Below the pieces are notes generated by a model, which had not been told where the DNA came from, searched no databases, and worked only from the letters and a program-made list of their open reading frames with translations. Below are positions 11,436 to 23,575 of a stretch of DNA of 64,000 bases, piece by piece. This DNA comes from Himantopus leucocephalus. Its lineage: Eukaryota > Chordata > Aves > Charadriiformes > Recurvirostridae. The stretch is taken from NCBI GenBank assembly GCA_003993805.1, contig RSEF01000003.1:42804308-42868307 (forward strand). Reading direction: 5' to 3'. How positions within the stretch are numbered: the first letter of the stretch is position 1; every line of letters starts with the position of its first letter. Position numbers and translations under genes: made by a program.

Positions 11436-12082
11436 CTATCAAAGAGAAGTGTATGCCAAATCAAAATGAGCAAGCACAAGTTGTGTGGTATTTCTACCAT
11501 ACACAAACTGTTATACTTCACTGAGAAATATCAGAACAAAACTGTCTTATCTTATCTACATACTTATCTACAGGTACAGTTTATTCAGCTATAAAACACT
11601 ACTGACAGTTTGAACGGTATTTTTTCTCCACACCCAGAGGTCTGTTCTTGAGAATTTCTTGCCTTCTTGTCTCCAAACTGATGGGAATAGGAGGAGATAT
11701 TTAAGCCACAAAGATCTTGTTAACACTTATTAGAACCTTCTAACTCATTCCCTTTTTCTTGTTCACTTTTTCTTTAAAAAAAAAAAAAAAGACTGCCTAT
11801 GATAGACTATAAAGAGTTAAAGTCTTAAGTGGTCTTATTTTTAGAAGGCCTAAGTATACAGCAGCTCCTACCAGTGACAATGAAACTACGGACTTCTGAC
11901 AAGTTAGACCTAACTCCTTATGTTCCTCAAGAGGGTGGATATTTATCAGTGGCAGACTTTGTGATTTCTCATGCAATGGCTAATGGGACCTTCTTATTTC
12001 TCATTGACTCATGCTACAATTAAGAAAAACATGGAACTCCTTGACGTTTTCTTGAGGAGTTTAAACAAACAAAAAAGCATAC
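11436..12082 (-). other. NID1: NID1 intron 3
   Basis: 647-bp phase-2 intron, the shortest in the window and the only phase-2 intron of NID1 here. It contains a run of about 15 A at 11776-11790 on the plus strand, which reads as poly-T on the gene strand. Nothing else was recognised. Confidence 0.85.
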
Positions 12083-12312
12083 TTGTGCAGGTTTCTAATG
12101 CTGTCTTCATCATTAGCAATGACATTGTAGGATCCTGGCTTTTCCCAAAAGTAGTAGTTTGTAGAGGCTTGACTAAAGCCAACCATAGCAGGAATCTTTC
12201 CATCATCATTCTTGGAGTATGTACTATAGAACTGCAAACTATCTTCTGGATAAAGGAAAATAGCATAGGAACTGGAGTCAGAAGAGGCTAAAACAGCCTG
12301 GAACGTGTTCCT
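12083..12312 (-). CDS. NID1: NID1 coding exon 3: NIDO (G1) domain, second half
   Basis: Encodes residues 169-244 and two bases of codon 245 (230 bp, phase 0 to phase 2). The start RNTFQAVLASSDSSSYAIFL and the segment LYPEDSLQFYSTYSK are near-identical to mammalian nidogen-1. The acceptor is TTTTTCCACAG. The donor GTATGC begins at 12082, splitting the Lys codon so that AA in this exon joins A in the next. That restores the family sequence K-SSNSG. The exon completes the NIDO beta-rich fold. The opposite-strand open readings here are chance. Confidence 0.96.
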
Positions 12313-13467
12313 CTGTGGAAAAATTTTAACATCCATTTACTCATGGAAAAATAATCAAGATAGACAACAGAATAACATTTTGTTAAATACAAAGTCAAAA
12401 TCGGAATTTCCATAACACATAATGCATCATGTGCTTCCTAGGAGATATCAATATTACACAAGCTTATGTTTTGCTAAGACAGTTTTAGCTTTAGCATGCA
12501 TAAAGACTAAGAAGAAAGCATTATGAATGGTAAATTAATCAATTAGGAAATAGCCAGAGAGGCTGCCTAAAACATAACAATTCTAAGTTTTGTAACATGC
12601 ATATGATGCTCTATCATCTCCTTAAAATAGTGATGTGCTAGACTAAATAGAAAAATTCTGTAAACAGAGCATTTAAAGAATAGTTCAAGTTTCATGTTCC
12701 TGCAAGTGTCTTTTCCTGTAGGAACACTCCTACATACTGCAGGAAAGATCAAGGCAGGACCTCAGACATCAGCTATTCGTTGCTACCAAAGTGCAGAATC
12801 CTTACTGTGAACACAATGGTTGTGTCAAGTTAGGCATAAGAAATTAATCTTTGACAAAATAAGATTTGCTAAATTGTTGTAATGTTCTCAACTTTATACA
12901 TTGTTAGCAGGCTCATCAGCTGGGATAATTATGCTGCATAAAATTATGTACCTTTGCAGGATAGTACCTAACATGGTTTAAAAAGGGAAATGACCTTTTT
13001 GTGAATGCAATGTCATCTGTCCAAAAGGGATTCACATCTGAAGTTCCTATTAGTCCACAGACCTATCAGATTTTAGATAGTTTGATGTCAAAATGACTTA
13101 AGAGTCTGTTGAAAAATGCCAGCCAACTGGATTGTATTGCACAGATGGAGGGCAGGATATCCTCCTATTTCAATTATTACCACATCACACATAACATTCA
13201 AAGTAAGAGTTGTCAAGAAATACAAAGAAATCAGCTATGTAGATTCAAGCTTTTTCTTTTGAATGAATAAAATATTCCAAAATAAAAATCAAGTAAAAAT
13301 ACTGGACACTCCTATTTTGCTACAGCTTTTTCAACAACAAAATACATTCTTAACTGTACAGGATTCATTTGAACACAAAGGAATTTAAACCTTCAAAACA
13401 AGGTTCCAGTGTTACACTTCAACCAAACATGTGTCCAACATGTCTTAAAGCTCTGATTAACATTTAC
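12313..13467 (-). other. NID1: NID1 intron 2
   Basis: 1,155-bp phase-0 intron splitting the NIDO domain. I see no repeat or RNA gene in it. Confidence 0.85.
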
Positions 13468-13767
13468 CTTTTCTTCCAAAGCATGATCTTCTCCCGGTGC
13501 CTGGTAAGGAGCCACAAGCTTCCAGGTAACAATGACAACACTGCTGGGATCAAAAGTAGTCTCAGGAAAACCTCTTTTGATGTAGTCTGATGCAAGCTCC
13601 AAGACATCTGAGGATGAATCTTCTCTGTAATACACATTTCCACGTCCTCCTGTTGTGTCCAGGTCAGCCATAAAAGGAGCAATAGCCCCAAAACTGACTG
13701 GGAATTGACCAAGATATTTTTCTTCACTTGAAGGTTCATTCACTGCAATAATCCCATTAGTGGCAAC
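13468..13767 (-). CDS. NID1: NID1 coding exon 2: NIDO (G1) domain, first half
   Basis: Encodes residues 69-168 (300 bp, phase 0 at both ends). It opens with VATNGIIAVNEPSSEEKY and contains the family-diagnostic stretch GAIAPFMADLDTTGGRGNVY. It ends in VAPYQAPGEDHALEEK. This is the first half of the NIDO domain, the extracellular N-terminal globule of nidogens, also found in alpha-tectorin and mucin-4. The acceptor reads TTTTCATTAG before 13767, and the donor GTAAAT starts at 13467. Exon 1 ends on a complete Tyr codon, and Val follows exactly as in mammalian nidogen-1 (SLY/VAT here, AVYVTT in human). No stop or frame break is present. Confidence 0.97.
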
Positions 13768-16700
13768 CTAATGAAAAGGTGGAAATCATAAGATAGATAC
13801 TGCTCATATGGTTATCTCCCAGACCCATGTACTGTAGATCACAATATTTTCATTGCATTTCCAAAAGAAATTGAGTCAAAAGTCAGCCTTAGATTTGTAA
13901 AGTAACTGATTTTTTTCAAGTTTTTGTTTTGAATCCCATGTCAGGAGTCCTGGGATTTCAGTTGCCCAAAACCAGAGGTCTAACTTATGGACAGACCAAC
14001 CTTTTTTCCCCTAGATAAAGATTTTAGTTATTTAATTTTCAGATACTTGCTTCCTCTTCTAACAGAGATATACATAACCACCACATTTCACAAGTTTCCA
14101 AGTCTTTCTCAGACCAAGACCCAGTGCAACCCCTCTGTGAGCCTATCAGTAATTGTGTGCAGACCCTCCCAGATGACCAAAAACTCTTCTCTTTTACCTG
14201 TTACTCTCCTGAAGAGCAGTTTTACAACAGCATGACTGGGGATGGTAAGGATGAAGCAAGTATTTGCAACAATTACTTTTTCAGTTAACCACACAGAGCT
14301 TTTTGTGCGAGGGCCTTTCTTCCAGATGTGTATGTCACTGTATGGATCAGACACATACAAGTCTATTTCCAAGTGTTTGACCACCTGATAACAGGACACA
14401 CCTGACTACCTGCAGGCAGCTCACCACTCTAGAGCTGCTGCCACACACGCAGATGACCCAGAAAGGGACAGAGGTCCCAAAACTGGCACCACAAGGTATG
14501 AAACTAAAACTGCAGTCTCTCACAGATTTACCTCACTCACAGGGATTCTTGCAAGTCCAAGAAGAAAAAACTGCTGCTGGATCTTTTCAGACAGTCAAGA
14601 TGTTCACAATGTGACACGATCTTTATGAATGTTTGGAAGAGGGTCAGAATGGCCACTATGACTCAGAACACAAGGCCATCTAGCCAAGTTGCCTGTCCCC
14701 AACCATACCTGGTAGCTTACGAATTCAGGAGAACAACAGAAGGACAAGCACGTACTCCTCCAATCAACCTCCAACCACATTGAGCTCAAGGGATTCCCTG
14801 TGGTTTGACTGTTTATCTGTCCTCAGCGGATCTCCTTCACATATTTGTTAAGTCTTGCCTTCAACACATATAAACTTTATGCATCCACAAAATCCCTTAA
14901 AATGGAAATCCACAGATCTGTGACTCATACCCTGAGGTCTCTCCTACTTTTGTTTGTTTTCAGTCTGGCTCCCAGCTTCATTTGATGGCCCCTAGTTTTT
15001 GTATTGGGACATACAGTGAAATCCTGTCCAGTCTTTCCCCCTATGTAATTTCTTCTCCAGGATGAAGACCCCCAGCCTATTCATGCACTCCCTGTATAAG
15101 AGCTATTCCCTGTCTCTGATCACTCTGATCGTCTCCAAATTTTTCTTCCCCTTTTCTACTATATACACTTGGAAACAAGGAGGCCAGTACTACATATATT
15201 CTTCAAGACACAGAGAAACTGTGGGCTGTGCAAGCCTGTCAAGGATGTTGGCTACATATATCTTGGCAACATCCTTTAAAGTCTGGACCACCATTACTAC
15301 CACTATGTATAGCAAATCAGAAAAAGTGTAGTACGGGAACTCAGGCTACAAATCACTTCTTCATATACAGCACACACCTATACCTTGAACCCTCCTTTGG
15401 CTACCCAGGGGGTCAGAGCATGCCCCCTGCCACAGGGTAGTGTGCAATCAGCTTGGTATGTAACTGGATAATGGTTAGCGTGAACCATTAGCTAAACTTA
15501 GCAAATAGTTCACACAGTGTAACAGAATTTACTTTAAAAATGGCTTAACATATGATGACTGTATTGTCTGCAGATGTACAATTTCATTAGCTGCTACAAT
15601 GAAAAATACTAAAAAAGTAAAGATCATGTGAAAAATGGGAAGTTGGCTTGATGCATGAACAGTATATCTAAGATATATAAACAGCATATAATCTGCACAA
15701 GCATGATGGGAATGCAGGTCATGTTAGAAAGGGGAGGAGGTGCTGAATATTGTGATTGTTTTTCCTCTAATCACTTGTGACTTAACAGTGGCCGCAGATC
15801 CTAAGATGAACTATGAATTTTAGGAATACAGAACTAAAAAGACAGCACAGGTTAGCCTAGTCTAGACCTTGCAATTGCAGGCACACACAGAACAGAGATC
15901 TAGTCCAGAAAGGTTCCCAGAACTTCTGTGATATCCATACACCAGAAAATGCCTTGTTTCCCTGTAAGCAAAGCTAAAACTTACCCTAAAAATTAAAAGC
16001 CACCCATTATACTATACCACTGGATTACAATAGGGAAGATGGTGGGCATTAAACATTTTAGCAAGGAGATACACTCCACCTTTAAAGTAATACATTTAGA
16101 ATAAATTAAAAGTTTTTCCCTTTCTTCTTCTTGCTTATATTTTTTGTACACAAGCACCCCTACTCCCACTCTAAATGCTCTTGTGAGAGATGACTGGTGT
16201 TTGAAGTATTTTAAACAAATTCCATGCTCTTCATCAGATTTGGTGTGTGCAGACTTTGCGGCTGCATGGTCTGCCATTTATGGGGGAGATTAAAATAACA
16301 TTAAAAGAAAATACAATTGGGACTAGTTAATACTACAGAACAAAGTAGAGACCAGAAGAAATGACCTAATATTTGGCCTTCCTCTTTTCACTCATTAGGG
16401 GAATGCTTCTGACTATTCATTTCCTATCTTGCTAAAAACTTAAATGCAACAAGTAATTTTATTACGGAAATGCAAAAATGCCAAGCTCATTTTCATTTGT
16501 TTGTAGTTCATAAATAAGACAGTTCAGTTTTAAAGGTTAAGGGAATGCTTGATTGCAAGTACTCCATCACCCAGAAAACATTTGCAAGCCATTAAATGAA
16601 AATAAATACACAAACTGCTCACTTTGTGAAGAGATTTTTAGTGTAGAGAAAGAATATTCATCATTACTGAAAAAACAGTTTTAGTTTTCAGATTTAAGAA

Positions 16701-19700
16701 TACATTTATATTGGCAAAGATGGTGAACAGTATGATTTAACTTTACCCTGTTCTTTTTAAGGTCACACAGATAGGTTAAAGTGTGAACCCCAAAATACAG
16801 AGAAGTAATTCATGGTAAGTACTGGGTTTCATTAAAGTATCATTCCTGTCAAAAAGGAAAGGGGAAAAAAAAGGCCTCAGGTGGGCGTTGTCTAAAGACC
16901 AGCTGTACTGTACATCTTTCCTTTTAGGGTATAATAGTATTTAACGTGACAGGAACTAACACAGATGTATTTTTAGCATGTTAAACTTCTGGATTACACA
17001 CATAGTTAACATACATTCGTGGTCTGTAGCAGAACAAATCACACATACTCTATTACAGGTCCACCCTGAAAAACCAAGTGAGGAGAAGGAAGTACAAAGT
17101 AACAAAGTACTTCTATTGAAAGAAAAGGTGTTTGTGTGTATAACAGAAATTGAAGTTTCAAATAAATGAGGTATTTTTCCCTGTTCAGTTACTAGGCTTT
17201 TTGAGGACTTGAATACTTCTGAGTAAGACAGTTAAGAAAAAAGGAATTTATTTGTATATTGACGTGTCAGTTGACTTAAAGCAGCAAAATTTTTCCAATT
17301 TTTAATATGATTTTTAAACTTGATCAACTATTAATTTAGGAAGTTAATAAAAGTAACGATTAACAAATTGATCTAAGCTTGCCTTAAAGGACTCTGATTC
17401 TTCCCTAAAAGGAAGTAATGCCTAATCTTTTAGCTTTTCCACACCAGTGAGCCCTAGTGTAAACTGAAAAAGCCTTAATAACAGTGTGCTATTAAAACAA
17501 ATAGATCAGTAGGGGTTAGTGTCCTGGTTTGAGGACAGTTACTGATAGGACGCAGTGTTATAAACCTTGCATAGGAAAACACCATACTGAAGATTACGGT
17601 ATGTGAAAGTCTGTTTTCACTTATAGTAAATAAAAGTTCTCTCTTCTGTCTATGAAAAGAGAAAAAGTTTTGTTGCAAGGGGTTTTATGACAAGTTGATA
17701 CTAAACAATCGTTCCTCAGAACTCCTTGCCTTTTTATTCATGTGTGTAGAGCTAACTCAGACAACTCAGCTTCTCAACTGTTGGAAAAAATAGAGAACCC
17801 ATGTAAGTTTTCAACTGATTGAGGGCAAAACTTGCAAAAAACAAGCACTTGAAAATTAAAATAATGTTATTACATTATGCTGGCAAACCATACAAAAAGA
17901 TGTATCTCATCACAACAACTCAAAATCTGATTCAGGAATTCCTTGAAGCATTATGATGTATTTCCACCAATACCACATGCTAATTGTATCAGCTTGATAA
18001 TATTTACTGTCAGCTAGCAATACTCTAGTAAATTCTGCCTACTAAATAACATCATAGAGCTTAATAAGTACTCACTGCTGATATATAGTAATACTGTGCA
18101 TTCTGAAGATGCAATTAAGACTGCTCAATACCTTTCCTTAACAAGTATACTTCTTTCCCTACACTCACACAGTTTGTACTGTGCTTCTGTTTTGCAATAC
18201 TTGTGACAGAATAAATGCAAGTTAAAAGCCTCTTCATGTTATCTAGACTGATACTGAAATACCATTCGTTATCAGACTTTGCCTATATTAAAATTGCCCA
18301 TCCTTAGTACTGAGTAATCATGCTGCAAGAGCTCTTAAAAGTGATTCTGGAGTAGCCTCTATATGGGTATTCTTCCAGACAAAAACTAACTAGACATGTT
18401 CCTGTTTTATGGCACAGGCAAGTAACAAAATCATTAAATTAAAGAAACCTAGTGTTAACCAATTAACTGCTCTTTGAAAACTCTGTCCCCTTTCTGTCAC
18501 TTATCTGACACATTACTTGTTATCTTTGCTTCTCAGTGACTGGATACACAGCACACTATCTTTCAAGAATATGTCTGTACTTCAAAAAGTGTATTTTTTA
18601 TTTGGGTTGGCTAATCATTGACCAAACTTAGAGTATGGAAGACAACACAATTAACTAAGGGTCAAACTGAAGTCTGAACGCAACTTAATACTTGTGAATT
18701 ACTTTGTCTTTACAGCCAGCCTCAGTTAACAACACCCATTTTTCACACAGGCATAACCTGAATCCCTCAAAATTTTGGATTGCAGATGTGATTTCAGGAT
18801 TTGTCTAAGTAGGGGCAGTGCGAACAATAAAAAGAGCACAACTTAAGTGGCAGTACTAATATAATTCAGTGTAATGCAAGCTTGTTAAATCTTCAGCGAA
18901 TACCCATAAAACAGACTCAAGTACATGGGAACTACATCAAATTTTGAATGACTGCAGCCACACGGACATCCAGTTTCCCAAGTGTCTCCATGTAGATTAG
19001 TCCCCAGAGCTGCATCTTAGACCCATGCTGCTAAAGCACATTGGTTTATCTGGACAGGGAGGTGGGTTTTAAGTTGATCAGACTAACTAACTCACTAAAC
19101 ACACTGGGCCTTCCCTACTAAGATCTTTCTAAATATGTTAGTCACCATCTTCAACTGCCAGCCTAGGTGAGGCTTCAGGGGAGAAGAGGCAAGGATAAAA
19201 CAGCCAGTACTCTTGCAGCGTTCTGAAGACATTCTGCCATTTTGAACATTTTTTTTCTGGCTACTTTTGAGCAGCTCTGCTCCAGGCAATCTGTTTTCAA
19301 TCTCACCTTCATATACCAAACGTCCTCCACTAGCTATAAACACACACAACTCTGGGATGCAGATCCTGCTATGAGGCACGCACACAGGGCTGAGGCCTGC
19401 CCGGAGCCCAAAGCCTGCAATTACTCTGGATGTGGATTTCCCCTGCCCAAGAGACCCTTGAGCAATGAACATCTGAGAATGCCCAAGACGTTAAAGGGCA
19501 GAATAGCACTCTCAGTGCTAAGAGGTACAAGTCTTGGATATGTCAGGCTGCTGGCTTTGACACTCATAGTTTCAGTGGTGTGACTTTGGCATGCACACAA
19601 AACACAGACCATGACGAGGATGTTTCTTAGCTGGACATACACCCTGTGTGGGAGCACAGAAAACATCTGGGGATGGTGTTCACTCTGGATAACTCATTAC

Positions 19701-20032
19701 ATCCTCTTTACCCTCCTTGCTGCCTGTTGTATTGCCTCCACAGACCGTGTGCATCACCAAGACTCAGCAACAGCCACGGTGCGAGAAGGTAATTAACACG
19801 GCCTGATACCGGAACCAAACACAACTGGAACAATTAGGCTCTTTGGACCGACCTCTGACCACGGCGCTCGCACAACCGACGTGAAACCCAACAAGCACCA
19901 CCGCTCACCAACCTAAAGCCAGGCAGCACCACGGCGAGAGGCCACCAGCCCCCCGGGGGAACCCCCAACAGCCTTTCCGACCCCTCCGGCAGCCCGCAGC
20001 GGGACCCCGCGCCCCCCCGGCCCCACACTCAC
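13768..20032 (-). other. NID1: NID1 intron 1
   Basis: 6,265-bp phase-0 intron between the signal-peptide exon and the NIDO exons, the longest NID1 intron in the window. It carries an old CR1 relic at about 14640-15220. The rest is AT-rich and otherwise unremarkable. First introns often hold regulatory elements, but nothing here identifies one. The last kilobase towards exon 1 (about 19000-20030) rises in GC into the CpG island. Confidence 0.85.
14640..15220 (-). mobile_element. Old, degenerate CR1 LINE relic in NID1 intron 1
   Basis: On the minus strand the block starts near 15220 with a decayed match to the CR1 'VQFW...LEKVQRRA' coding end. It passes ATAGGCTGGGGGTCTTCATC then CTGGAGAAGAA (the 'RLGVFxLEK' segment) near 15085-15055. 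It ends near 14645 with GGCTAGATGGCCTTGTGTTC then TGAGTCATAGTGGCCATTCT, an old CR1 3' end. Many substitutions and indels show it is far older than the copies at 20598 and 63419. Confidence 0.72.
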
Positions 20033-20236
20033 GTAGAGGGAGCGGACGGCGGCGCCGTAGAAGCGCAGCGCCGTGCTCAGCTCCAGCGCCGCCGACCGCG
20101 CATCGTCCCCGGCCTCCAGCGCGGCGTCGCCGCGCTCCTCTCCGTGCGGCAGCAGCGACAGCCGCTCTGCGGGCAGCGCCAGGGGCAGCGCCAGGGCCAG
20201 CAGCGCCCAGGGCGGGCAGCTCCGCGCGGCGCGCAT
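20033..20236 (-). CDS. NID1: NID1 coding exon 1: start codon, signal peptide, beginning of the NIDO region
   Basis: First coding exon of nidogen-1, a secreted basement-membrane glycoprotein linking laminin, collagen IV and perlecan. It encodes 68 residues. The start is an ATG at 20236 followed by a basic n-region and a hydrophobic Ala/Leu core to about residue 23 (ALLALALPLALPA), a typical signal peptide with likely cleavage after Ala23. The next residues (ERLSLLPHGEERGD, then LELSTALRFYG) match the mature N-terminus of vertebrate nidogen-1. The exon ends in a strong donor, GTGAGT, with the first intron base at 20032, in phase 0. It lies inside a CpG island, which fits a 5' terminal exon. The 5' UTR boundary is not determined. 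A 107-residue open reading runs past the donor but turns into Gly-rich non-nidogen sequence, so the splice is preferred. Confidence 0.95.
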
Positions 20237-20343
20237 CCCGACGGCAGCGGCGGCGGCGGCGCCGTCCCCCCGCTATAAGCGCGGGCAGCGGGGGCGGCCG
20301 GGCCGGGCCGGGCCGGCGGGCGGGCGGGGGCGCGGAGCCGCGG

Positions 20344-20348
20344 CCAAT
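20344..20348 (-). promoter_or_regulatory. CCAAT box (NF-Y type)
   Basis: CCAAT on the plus strand, so ATTGG on the NID1 strand, about 108 bp upstream of the start codon within GGCCAATAG. This is a usual distance and flank for an NF-Y site in a CpG-island promoter. Function is inferred. Confidence 0.55.
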
Positions 20349-20404
20349 AGCTGCGCGGGGGGCGAGCGGGACCCCCCGCCCCTCGGGGCGCCCCCGGCAC
20401 GGCT

Positions 20405-20433
20405 CCGCCCCGCCCCGCCCCGCCCCGCCCGCC
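20405..20433. promoter_or_regulatory. Tandem GC boxes (Sp1/KLF type)
   Basis: Five or six overlapping CCGCCC units at 5-bp spacing, about 170-195 bp upstream of the NID1 start codon. Such arrays bind Sp1/KLF factors in CpG-island promoters. They are also prone to length variation. Confidence 0.7.
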
Positions 20434-20597
20434 ACCGGGACCCCCGGGGCTCGCTCCCACAGCCCGGAACCGGGGCGGAGGCGGGGGGGGTCAGTCCCGG
20501 CTCGGGGTTTCGCCCGCCGGCTCGGAGCTTGCCTCGGGGGGCGGTCGGTGGCGAGCGCTCCGGGGGCGCTGGGCCGGCGAGAGCCAAGCGCCTCGGG

Positions 20598-20840
20598 GAT
20601 CAAACTTGAACATAGGAAGTTCCATCTAAACACGAGGAGGAACTTTGTTACTTTGAGGGTGGCAGAGCACTGGAACAGGCTGCCCAGAGAGGTTGTGGAG
20701 TCTCCCACGCTGGAGACGTTCAAAACCCGCCTGGACGCCGTCCTGTGCAACCTGCTGTAGGTGACCCTGCTCTGGCAGGGGGGCTGGACTAGATGATCTC
20801 CAGAGGTCCCTTCCAACCCTGACCAGTCTGTGATTCTGAG
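20598..20840 (+). mobile_element. CR1 LINE 3' fragment beside the NID1 promoter
   Basis: Plus-strand match to the CR1 3' end. Translation gives a C-terminal ORF2 tail (RKFHLNTRRNFVTLRVAEHW ... VVESPTLETFKTRLD) ending at a TAG at 20758-20760. The standard 3' UTR follows (GGCTGGACTAGATGATCTCC then AGAGGTCCCTTCCAACCCTG) and it finishes TCTGTGATTCTGAG. The copy is heavily 5' truncated. GATCA occurs at both edges (20598-20602 and 20840-20844), possibly a 5-bp target duplication, although CR1 elements usually lack clear ones. Confidence 0.92.
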
Positions 20841-23094
20841 ATCAGAGCGTGTCGCTTGTGGGGTGAGAAACACGGGAAGCTAAATCAGTGCAGGGCTGTA
20901 GGCATCCGACAGATGCTTTCAAAGCTATGGCTCTCTCCCAGGAGAGAGTTTCTGCATTAGTTTGGGAAATGAGGACTCCTCCATGCTGTAGCTTCCACCA
21001 GCATGGCAAGGGCTAATGCGCTGACACAAAGTACCAACATCAACGCGAAACAAAAATATGAATCTCTATGCTGCCTTCTGAAATCATTTTGACATCACTA
21101 GGTGCTTATTATTGGGGGGAAAGGAAGAAATGCACTGGAACGTGTTTCATAAATTCATCAATGTCAGAGCTGCATTTGATTGTAAAATGAAATAAATAAA
21201 AAAAATCTGTAAATGGAGATACATAGAAAAGAAATATGGGATATCTAAATACCTTCTTTCTGACTATGTCTTCCTGTTCTATAGCCTAGCCCTGCTCTCA
21301 GGAAACACTCATAAGCAACTGAAGAATGGATATATTTCATATATTTTTCCTAAAGCTTCCAAGTGAAGTCAGCAGTGTTTAAGGATTAAATCTTGTCCAG
21401 TAAAGTGTACGCTGTGATATTTCCACAGAACGTTTATAGCAGAAAATCACCTGAGGGAAGGCAGCTGAAACGATACCCACATGCTTTTTACATGACTTTT
21501 TACTTTTCTTTAAACACCTGCTCATTTTGTTGGTAAGAAAACATAGTTTTGCATTTGGTGGATTGCAAGAGCACAAGACATTCCAGGGTAGAGCTATAAC
21601 CATGCCTACCTAAAAGAGAGAAACACATCTATATATCTAATCACCATTATTATCACTAGCAACTATTTACGTTTGAATTCTATATTTCAGTGAAAACAGC
21701 CACTAAGACAAGTAGTGCGGTGGTCTGGGAGGAAGACAAGTCTTCTCTCCACGCAATTAAGGTCTCGCTGTACTTTCACCTGCAACTTCCCTTGATATTT
21801 TCAGAGCCCGTAAAACAGTAACTGGTGGATTCAGGTATATCTGGCTAACTACTGCTACAAATGTAGTCTCTTGGCTGGATCACCACCATATCTGAGCACA
21901 GTCATACCCACAAAGATACCTCAAGATACCCAGCTGAGGTACCTTTCTCCTTGTTTGGCAAATGGATACCTAAACTACAAGCAGTTATGCAAATTGTAAC
22001 TTCTTACCCACATTAAGTGTGTACACTGGAATACCACCAACCACAAAATCATCCTCCCATTACAACCTCCCCTTTCCGGCATAAGCCTATTTCCAAACCT
22101 GCAGAACCTAAAGGCGACATGTGCTTGTGCAATGCAGCTCCACAGCAAAGAGAAAGCCTACATTTAACCCCATAACACCTCCAGAACCACATATACACAT
22201 TCACAACATAAAAATGTCATTTCTTTTAGGCTTGAAGTTTTCCATAGCCTCGTTTTCCCTCAATACGAAAGTCAGCCTCAACAGGAGGAAGATATAAGCA
22301 CAACAAGAAGAAAACTCTGAGAGGGTAATGTTTTCCTGTCAGATCCACATGATTTCCTAGTATTATGTCCAGAAATTGGAGGATGAGGACCACTGGGAAG
22401 CCAGAAACTTACTGTAGTAAATGTGAAATTGTTTTGAAGGCTGAAGAGTTAACTATCTACGTCTGCATGTTTAAAACACAGAGTAATAGCCATGTTACGG
22501 TAAATCCTTTGTGCATTAGTCAGTGTATTGTGATTGTTTAGTCTATTTTACCTTAAGTGGATTGCATTGTTTCTGTTGTACTTGGATAAGTTTACCTTGT
22601 ACGCAGCTCCCACTGTGAGGAGTAATGAGAATTGTTAGTTCTAAGATGAAAAAAATATTTTTAGTTGTCCTTTCTAGCATCTTCAATGATGTCCTGAAAA
22701 AGCGATGGAAAAGCATGCTTACATATGATATGATTAATTGGGAGATATTAATTGCTAATACCAACCAGAATGGAGAACACAAACCACTTTAGCGAGATTT
22801 AGGCAGGGAAGGAATCAATTCAGATGAAAATTGGAGTATCACCAGCTAACACACCATGGACAAAAATCTTCCAGAACATAGCTAGTAAATGCCAAGAAGA
22901 ACATCACATTTTCAATGGACCATAAATCAGATATGACAGCAGTATACAAAGCAACAGCATCCCCAGAGCAGCCACTGAGACCCTGTACAACAAATGAGCA
23001 GGTTTTATTGTGTTACACGGAGGTAGTGACATTTTCTAAAGGGATATAATGACACTGCTTTTCCAGAGATTGCTTGTGAGATCAGAGATCTCGC

Positions 23095-23575
23095 AGAAAA
23101 TTCACCACTGGAGAGAATTCAGAGTGAAACAATAAAAAAAGATCAGAGGACCAGAGGGAGTGACATACAAGGAATTGTTAAAGAACTGAACATGTGTACT
23201 TGGCTAAATGATAAAGGGGAGGTGATTTGATTAACATCTTCCATCAAAGTGTCTTCAAATATCTGAAGAGAGAGTGCTACCGAACAGACAGAGGAATTAT
23301 ATGTGTGAGCTTGAGGAGTACAGATAAGTAAGAGATCAAAGTAAATAAATGTGGCCATGAAACCAAGTATCAGAAAATGCTTCCTCACCATGGGGTCTAT
23401 TTTCAGAGAAATCATAGTGAAAGCATAGTGGAAGCAGAGCAACAGAAAGCTTTGAGCCTTCCAACACTAGGTCGGTTGGATTACTAAACAAAAGACCTTA
23501 GGGAATAATTCTGTATTTGATCATAGGACGAGACAGCCCAACAGATTTTCACCTGAGTTTCTATGTTCATACAGT
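23095..23575 (+). mobile_element. Ancient CR1/L3-like LINE relic
   Basis: Plus strand. Segments GACCAGAGGGAGTGACATAC, AAGGAATTGTTAAAGAACTG then AACATGTGTACTTGGCTAAA and TCAAATATCTGAAGAGAGAG follow the order of the 3' coding region of CR1-clade LINEs. The block ends with a decayed TTTCTATGTTCATAC terminus. Several stop codons are present. The subfamily cannot be named without a repeat library; an L3-like assignment is possible. Confidence 0.6.

Larger units (their letters stand above)
19960..20600 (-). promoter_or_regulatory. NID1: CpG island and promoter of NID1
   Basis: A very GC-rich block covers NID1 exon 1 and about 360 bp upstream of the start codon. It contains a GC-box array (20405-20433), a CCAAT box in inverse orientation on the plus strand (20344-20348), GGGCC repeats (about 20298-20330) and a short CGG run just before the ATG (about 20247-20261). 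The pattern fits a TATA-less CpG-island promoter. The exact transcription start cannot be read from sequence. The island stops abruptly at a CR1 fragment from about 20598. Confidence 0.85.

Noticed and set aside
20271..20280. CTATAAGC / GCTTATAG as a TATA box for NID1
   Set aside because: It lies only about 35 bp before the start codon, which would leave a leader of about ten bases, and it departs from the TATA consensus on the gene strand. A CpG-island promoter is the better fit.
19905..20873. A 322-codon Arg/Ala/Gly-rich open reading on the minus strand across the NID1 promoter
   Set aside because: It comes from GC-rich composition (few stop codons), spans a CR1 fragment and the CpG island, and overlaps NID1 exon 1 in another frame. 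No domain.
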